From assembly GCA_022605425.2 (NCBI GenBank), contig JAKIMF020000007.1:992001-1056000 (forward strand): a stretch of 64,000 nt of DNA, given 5' to 3'. Shown in pieces: positions 57,549 to 64,000 of the stretch; position 1 is the first letter of the stretch, and each line of letters opens with the position of its first letter. The DNA is from Hamiltosporidium tvaerminnensis. Lineage: Eukaryota > Microsporidia > Dubosqiidae. The notes below the pieces were generated by a model that worked only from the letters and a program-made list of their open reading frames with translations, was not told where the DNA came from and searched no databases. The translations under genes and the position numbers were made by a program.

Positions 57549-60019
57549 ATAGTAGCATGCTTATATAGTTTTAAATTTAATTTAATCGATATTCGATTGA
57601 TAAAATTATAAATTACCGAAACAAAATAATCTAATTATTAAATTCTTTTATAAGCTAGATCTTCCATTATGAAAGTCCAATATAGAAAAATTTATAGATT
57701 TCAATCTAATCAACTATTTTTTGAATTTATATAATCTTTGGAATCTTAAAAATCTAAATCTTTATTAAATTTTTTCTATTATTAATTTAAAATTAGCAAC
57801 GAATAAAAATTCTTCAAAAATATCATTTCATGAAAATATTTGATCACTTTTAATATCCCCATACTGAACATTTGTATCCTTCGTTTAGAAAACACATCTG
57901 CTTAAAAAAACTTTAATTCTTACCCTGCAGAGTAAATTAATGATACAATATGATGATTTCTTTTATTTAAGATACCATCATTATGATGTCAAATCCGTGC
58001 TACAAATCCATTTAATAGCAATTTTAACGTACATATAAACCGAAAAAAAAGTTAATCAAGTAGAAATAATTGAATCCAGAACACTTAATTTCTAATATAT
58101 TAACAAATCTATTTATTAATAACTTTTTAATTTAAATTTAATTTCGGTTTTATATTTAACAAGTAGATAGTTACTGATTTTATGTTTCAAATTAGTAAAA
58201 ACAATTAAATTTATCGAAAAATGTAATACAATTTTAATTAAAAAAAAAGTCAATTATAATGAGAAAAAAAAAGAAAATTGGCGGCTGTAATTTATAGTTT
58301 TGATCAGAAATATACGGTTAATATTGAAATAGCCATGAAGTGAAAATAATTTATTCATAAAGCTCTTGAATAAAAATTTTTTATTTCTATTTTGTTATAT
58401 AAATAAAGAATGAAGAAAATATTTGTGTTTTACTACACTATTATTATTATGGATAATTAAAAAAATCATTTCCAGATGTTCTTTTATTTCATTTAAAAAA
58501 ATATTTGATTAAAAAATATAATTTGAAAATTAACGAATTAGGCTAAATTTAAATTTTTCAAAGCCCCTTCTCTACAAAAAAACTGGTATTTTACTTCCTT
58601 AAAACTTTAATGTTTAATTAATGTAATATAATTAGGTTGTGATCATCAGATTCTAGTAAAATCTATTAATCTTTTAATTTGAAATTAAAATTGATTTTCA
58701 GATATTTAAAAAAAAATTAACTATAGGATCATCAGATTCTAGTAAAATCTATTAATCTTTTAATTTGAAATTAAAATCTATTTTCAGATATTTAAAAAAA
58801 CTAACTATAGGAATATTATCTTTTATTCTAATATCCATTCTTTCGAGTCAATATCAACCATATGAATATCTTTGAATTACATTTTATAAATGCAAAATAA
58901 TAAATCATTGATTTTTTTCTCGATCTAATCCGGAAAAAAATCTACATATTGAGTGATTAATCATTTTTCTTCGATTTTTCGAAATTTATTTTTTACTTTT
59001 AGAATACTAAATGATTAAAAATTTGAATTTACTTTCGAATATATTTGTTAATGAATAGACAACATTGTAACGCTTCAAACCAGATCGATCCGGGAGAATT
59101 AAGTTATAAAAGGATTATATCTATAAAAATTATAATGTCTTTTAGAAATTAAATATTTACAATGTAGTTATATAGTTATTACGAAGTAAATAAATATTTT
59201 TAGAACTTCTAATTACCAATAATTTTTTTAAAAAGTGCTAAAATTTAGGTACAATAGATAATAGGATCTTTAGTTTATATTGTGGCATATCTGATTAACC
59301 TAAAAAAACAAATTTCAATTTATGATTGATTAAAATGCTTTTACTCATTCATAGAATAAATACCAAAAATTTAGGTGGAAATCTAAAATACTTTTATTAT
59401 TTATCATAAAAAGCATTATCTGCCAATCAATATTCTATATTGACAAAATTTACTTAATATAAAATAGCTGCATCCGAATATCAATATCTAAAGATGAATT
59501 TGTCATTAAAGTTTTTAAAGAGTAAATAATTTTTAATTAATAATCAAGTTATTCAATTTTCTAATATTTTTTGCCAATTGTATCAAATACAAGCAAAAAA
59601 ATAATTTTGCCAAAGAATAAACTATCTTGGAAATAGTTTACGGCGGATCGTAATAATATGAAATAAAACTTATAAGTAATGATTTATGCTATTGAGACCA
59701 AAGCGAAGAAATATTTATTTTTCTTATCAAAATGGTTTACAAATCAATATCTTCTGAGTAACTTCAAATGTTTGGATTCAAGAGCAAAAAAAAGAGCTAT
59801 TATTCCATAGTTTATAGTTATTTACTGTTAGAATAATTACCATACTTGCAAATAAAATTTGTCTTGATTGAAAAAATTAAAATATTTAATAGCAATCGAT
59901 TAATCTGGTAAAAATATACCATAGAATTTCGCTCATCGACACAAAAAATCAAAATAAATTAGATTGTTTGAAATCTAAAGTCTATAAATTACTTTTACAT
60001 CCACCATGATGGAGTTGTT
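57549..60019. other. long AT-rich intergenic region
   Basis: About 2.5 kb with no gene seen; it contains the 86-bp tandem duplication at 58641-58812. Confidence 0.5.
58641..58812. repeat. 86-bp tandem duplication
   Basis: GATCATCAGATTCTAGTAAA starts at 58641 and again at 58727. The two units run through TTTTCAGATATTTAAAAAAA and differ by only a few bases, so the duplication is recent. Confidence 0.85.
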
Positions 60020-60237
60020 CATTATTCTAAATTACCCATTTTGATTCAAAAAAAATGCTGCAATAAATAAGCAAGACTTAAAAAGTTATAATACTCAACA
60101 CATATAAGCTATTTTTTAGATCAAGCAAATTTACAATTTTATATTTAAATTGATTTTTTTCAATTTTATTAGATAAAAAATTAGATGGCCTTCTAAAATT
60201 AGAAATGCAATATTTATATCCTAATAAATTACCCATA

Positions 60238-61929
60238 ATGATTCACTATATAATATATTTACATATTGTGCTCTGTTCAATCCAAGAAATAGATGAGGAA
60301 ATAGTAAATAAGCCAATCGATATAGATTTAGATAGGATTTGCAATGAAAAAGAACCTAAGAATTTTATTAGAGATATTAATTGTGAAAAACCGATTGATG
60401 ACACTATTCAGACATCTAATAGTACTTGTCTGGCTTCTAATGATATAAATCCAGACTTGTGTAGTATATGTGAAGGCATCTGTTCAAATTCACGAAAATA
60501 TCAGAAATGTCTTGATAAAGAAGAATGTATTGTGTGTAATAAAATACCAAGGCCGTGTTTAAAATATTTACAGAGCTATGTTTTATCTAGGAAAAGATCT
60601 CACTCGATATCAAAGACTCGAAACGAATCAAAAAAAGTATTAATCGATGTTATTGATCCTGATAAGATTGTTTGTAAAGAATCGTTGGATGCCATTTTTG
60701 GAAAATATCAGTTGATTTCCGGTTTTTTAAATGGAAGCCCAGAACTAAAAAAAATATTGAAAGAATACCCAAACATGCCAATTACATTCGAAGAAATAAA
60801 ACTTTTAAATCCAACATTGTTAAATTCGCTTATTGAAATAATTAAATTTAGCCGAACAAAGAATTTTCAATTTGTGAATTATGAAGCTGAGATGGTTTAT
60901 ATACATTTTAACTTGGATGAAATATCATGCGAAGATTTATTTACTGATATATTCCTAAAAATTTTAAATTTTAATATAATAGAAATTGAAATTTGCAAAT
61001 TTAAAGAGATCTTAAATGAAATTTCACATTTTTTATATAATACGAAATTTCCATTAAAATTTTGGCCTGAAGATAAATCACACATAAAAATAAAATTAGA
61101 GGAATTATTCAATTCTTATAATTTAAAATATTTCGATTTGGGCATTTTTAGAATAAGAAGTTTGATTTTTTCAATTTATATTAATAATTCATATTTAAAT
61201 ACAATACCTAAAAGAGACAGAGAGATGTATATGTTACTTATTTTGCTTGAAAAATGCGAAAACGAATACATACGACTCTTTCATAAAGATACACTTCTAA
61301 ATACGCAAGATAATCGATTGAAGATTCAAAATATAAAACTCGATTTTAAAAAAAAAATAAATGAAATTATGTTTAGAATAGTATCTTGCATTCAATATAA
61401 TACAAATTATTATGTTTCATTTGATTTATTAAAAGTTCTTTTCGAAGATATTACAAATATAATCCATACAGAAAAAAACAATGAATTAAAATATGCCAAT
61501 AGGATTTTCAATGATTTTCATCTAATATTGTTTCTTCTTCCTGATATCTTTATTGAGAAGCTAAATCAATTAACTGAAATAATACTTTATATGATAATTA
61601 TTGGACATAGGGAGGATACAATCAAATTAGAGTTTATAAAAAATTTTGAAAATATATTTTTTGATATACTTTTTAAAGAAACCTGGGATAATTTTGTAAT
61701 TCGCTATATATATTTTCTTATAAAATGCGAACTATTAATTTCTTTAAATCACTGTGGACTCGAGCGCAATATATTTAAGTATCAAATAGGTCTGAAAATA
61801 TTAAATAACAATATAGAACCTGAATACTTCATATATTTTAATAATTCTAAATATATAGTAATTTTTAAAGATTATTCTGGAGAATGTTTTAAGAGTATAT
61901 CTGAATACATCCATTCTAATTTAACATGA
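60238..61929 (+). CDS. secreted Cys-rich/helical protein, unknown function
   Basis: 563 codons from the ATG at 60238. This start is chosen over an upstream in-frame ATG (60205) because ACCC stands three bases before it and because it opens with a signal peptide, MIHYIIYLHIVLCSIQ. Residues about 35-110 hold a Cys-rich module (CSICEGICSN, CIVCNK and nearby Cys, ten or so in all) of the kind stabilised by disulphides. A basic stretch, LSRKRSHSISKTRN, follows at about 117-130, and the rest to the C-terminus (about 160-560) is Ile/Leu/Lys/Asn-rich and helical, without a clear membrane anchor. No family is recognised. Its position on the right arm of a 3.4-kb inverted duplication gives it a damaged twin at 40029-41720. 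A secreted, rapidly changing, duplicated gene in a parasite could face the host; this is inference only. Confidence 0.8.
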   Translation: MIHYIIYLHIVLCSIQEIDEEIVNKPIDIDLDRICNEKEPKNFIRDINCEKPIDDTIQTSNSTCLASNDINPDLCSICEGICSNSRKYQKCLDKEECIVCNKIPRPCLKYLQSYVLSRKRSHSISKTRNESKKVLIDVIDPDKIVCKESLDAIFGKYQLISGFLNGSPELKKILKEYPNMPITFEEIKLLNPTLLNSLIEIIKFSRTKNFQFVNYEAEMVYIHFNLDEISCEDLFTDIFLKILNFNIIEIEICKFKEILNEISHFLYNTKFPLKFWPEDKSHIKIKLEELFNSYNLKYFDLGIFRIRSLIFSIYINNSYLNTIPKRDREMYMLLILLEKCENEYIRLFHKDTLLNTQDNRLKIQNIKLDFKKKINEIMFRIVSCIQYNTNYYVSFDLLKVLFEDITNIIHTEKNNELKYANRIFNDFHLILFLLPDIFIEKLNQLTEIILYMIIIGHREDTIKLEFIKNFENIFFDILFKETWDNFVIRYIYFLIKCELLISLNHCGLERNIFKYQIGLKILNNNIEPEYFIYFNNSKYIVIFKDYSGECFKSISEYIHSNLT

Positions 61930-62264
61930 GTTCACACTGAAATTGGTTTGGATTAATAACTTATTTACTCCAAGGAAATATATTAAAATATCAATTTTTT
62001 ATAACAAAAATTATAGATAAGTTTTTTTATATTACATTTTTTGTTTATTTTGTCTGATTCTTGATTTCGCTTGTAAAATGGCACACTAAAATATATTTTA
62101 TAGATTTCTCGGTGTGTTGGATTCGAAATATTTTATTTGATAAACTTTTACTCATTTTATATAGCGATTCAAGATCGAGGGAATTTTAAATTCAAAAATT
62201 ATACATTGTGCTCTTTTCTAACATAACAGAATTTAATTAATTAGTCATTTATAATTGTTAATTT

Positions 62265-62520
62265 GTTCTTTCTTAGATTCCTTTATACATTTTCAGATTA
62301 CTGCCTTGTACGAGCCTTGGTTTCCCCTAGTAATACAGCTCACCGGTGTTTTTTATGTGGGTTTTTTACTTTTTCGGGTTTCGTTACAAGGTAATTTTAA
62401 AGGGTTTGTTATTAGCCCTACACCCTAACTCTAACATAGAGGACTAATCCCTTCAAGTCGCCTCTTACGACAAGCAGAGAATACCCAAGCTAATTCTGCC
62501 TCTGATAGGGTGAGAGATTC
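62265..62520 (-). mobile_element. SINE-like family B repeat, copy B3
   Basis: Inverted twin of B2. Reading the minus strand it keeps the GCAGAATTAGCTTGGG, TTGTCGTAAGAGGCGACTTG, TTACGAAACCCG and ACCGGTGAGC words. Where B2 has CATAAGAGG, B3 has CGTAAGAGG. Confidence 0.6.
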
Positions 62521-63407
62521 TTTCTTAGATATTTGAATATTTTTTTTGTTTATCTTATTGGGTAAGATATAATCAGAATAGATTTATTCTTTAATAAACC
62601 AAACATTTCAGATTTTTAGTCTATAACCCAAACATCCAAATATTTTTTATAAAAAGAATTAGCTTATTACTTTTTTTGAAACTGCCCTTCCAGTATAACA
62701 TACATTTTTCTATTGATTTAAATTGTTAATTTTACTTCATACTTTAAACCAATCGATACTGAAGTTTTTTTTAGAAGTAGTAGTTTAATATTTTTTATAA
62801 ATGTTATCATGTAACGGTTTTTGTCATAAACCAAGGTCTTAGCTTTTGTTAGCTAATTTGCTAAAAATTTACACGCCCTAAGTTACGCGTTTATATGATT
62901 TTAATGTGTTTTTTTAATCAACTCTTACTTCTATAAATATATTGATTGCCTTCATTGTTTATATTTTTCTCGAATCTGAAATACGAATTCAAACAAGTAT
63001 TTATATTTACATTTACAGTTATATTCATCAATGAATTTTGGAATCTCTTGAATAAATCTAATCCTAATTGTTCTTAAACACATGTCTTTATTTATTTTGA
63101 AAGGCTTTTTATATTAAAATCCTGCCGATTAATTTAATAATTACATAAAGTAATTTGAAACAACATGCATATCGGGGTTTAAGAACGGCTGATAGATTCG
63201 AATTTTTTTTTTCCTTTATCTATAAACATATTTTTCTCTCTTCACACGACAAATGTACAGCTTTTTATTGATTTTAATTTTTTTTAGTATATTTACAAAT
63301 TTCAGTGAAGCTTTGTCCACTTGTTTAATATATAATTTAACATTTATTATCACATTTTTTTTATGAAAATTTATTGAGGTACATCTGAACATTAAATGAT
63401 TGTAACT

Positions 63408-64000
63408 TTTTAACCACAGCTTTAACATAATTCTTTTAAAATTATATTGTCAGTAAGATAGGTTTTTTAATAGCTATTGCCTGAATGATTCTTTTCACTT
63501 TTTTTGTATTCTTCTCCGAAAATCTAATGTGTGGAAAAGCATATGTATGTTTCATATTCGCTGTATATAGGCCTCTTAAAAATTATATCAAAATACATAG
63601 AATTGATTTAGATTTGTCAGTCAGGTATGCTTTTCTTATTAACTCCATTCAATCGATGAAATTTACTCAAGGAAATCACCCAGCAAGTCAAGTCATCTTA
63701 CTCAATAGGCTATCAACAAGCCTTTATATTGAATAATTACGAAAATACATTTTTGGCATATTATTGTAAAAAGGTTTATAACTTCTAACATGATTTTCCC
63801 CATAAAAATAGATTTTCGTTGTCTCCTTTTCTATCCTCTACTATCTTACTTACCAACTTATTCCTTCCCTCTTTTAACTCTCGGTTTCAAGGATGAACAA
63901 ATGGAGGTTTCCATTTTTTCTTTTAATCTGTTGTAACTGGGATTATAAGAAATCAACATTTGATCCATTATGGTTTATATCCCACCAAAATGTTAACAAT
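63408..64000. other. right-edge intergenic sequence
   Basis: No supported gene. An 83-codon frame with an ATG at 63485 lacks start context and family. TAACTCTCGG near 63874 and ATGAACAAATGGA near 63893 match 36576-36612 (TAACTCTCGG, ATGAACAGATGGA), suggesting another low-copy repeat. Confidence 0.4.

Larger units (their letters stand above)
60020..63407 (+). repeat. inverted segmental duplication, right arm
   Basis: Reverse-complement partner of 38541-41930, with the same order of gene, 3' flank, family B repeat and far flank. The left limit near 60020-60040 and the right limit near 63407 are where matching stops by eye. It carries the intact version of the gene. Confidence 0.92.

Noticed and set aside
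63485-63736. 83-codon frame with ATG at the right edge
   Set aside because: No start context or family; the surrounding sequence looks like spacer.

Overview
The window is a very AT-rich, gene-poor eukaryotic sequence, most likely from a microsporidian with an expanded, transposon-filled genome (the style of Hamiltosporidium, Edhazardia or Anncaliia). The reasons are intron-free genes with short 5' leaders, divergent housekeeping proteins (ribosomal stalk protein P0, GAPDH, a p24/EMP24 cargo receptor), C- or G-triplets placed just before start codons, and R4/Dong-type and mariner-type transposons. The genus is inference. No rRNA, tRNA or CRISPR array was recognised.

Layout. 1-11.6 kb: a 742-bp interspersed repeat (called family A here), an R4-type relic, one small membrane-protein gene (6.2-6.6 kb), a second family A copy and an old near-full-length R4-type retrotransposon. 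11.6-16.2 kb: AT-rich spacer, then a 607-codon gene for a secretory, single-pass membrane protein. 16.9-19.6 kb: a decayed 29-bp minisatellite followed by two young 5'-truncated R4-type copies with perfect target-site duplications. 22.9-26.3 kb: a roughly 39-bp minisatellite split by a family A copy, the P0 gene, another family A copy and a SINE-like repeat (family B). 27.6-30.2 kb: R4 and family A remains. 31.1-32.3 kb: a GAPDH reading frame broken by one in-frame TAA, with 72-74-bp tandem repeats upstream. 36.4-43.3 kb: family A relics and the left arm (38.5-41.9 kb) of a 3.4-kb inverted duplication. 46.4-50.1 kb: a full-length but decayed R4-type element. 50.35-52.1 kb: a dead plant-type mariner element with long terminal inverted repeats. 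52.2-53.1 kb: the p24 gene with four 73-bp repeats upstream. 53.6-55.0 kb: a family A copy beside an R4 relic. 55.6-57.5 kb: a frameshifted gene for a secreted protein. 60.0-63.4 kb: the right arm of the inverted duplication, carrying the intact 563-codon secreted protein gene.

Only about seven cellular gene loci occupy 64 kb, and three of them are broken (GAPDH, the left duplicate, and the 55.6-57.5 kb gene). Repeats outweigh genes. The best candidate for something undescribed is family A: a defined unit of about 730 bp in at least seven near-full-length copies, with 11-12-bp target-site duplications and an AAAT-like tail resembling the end of the R4-type element. It may be a long non-autonomous retroelement moved by that machinery. 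Coordinates of old repeats are by eye and approximate. All similarity statements come from reading the sequence, not from database searches.
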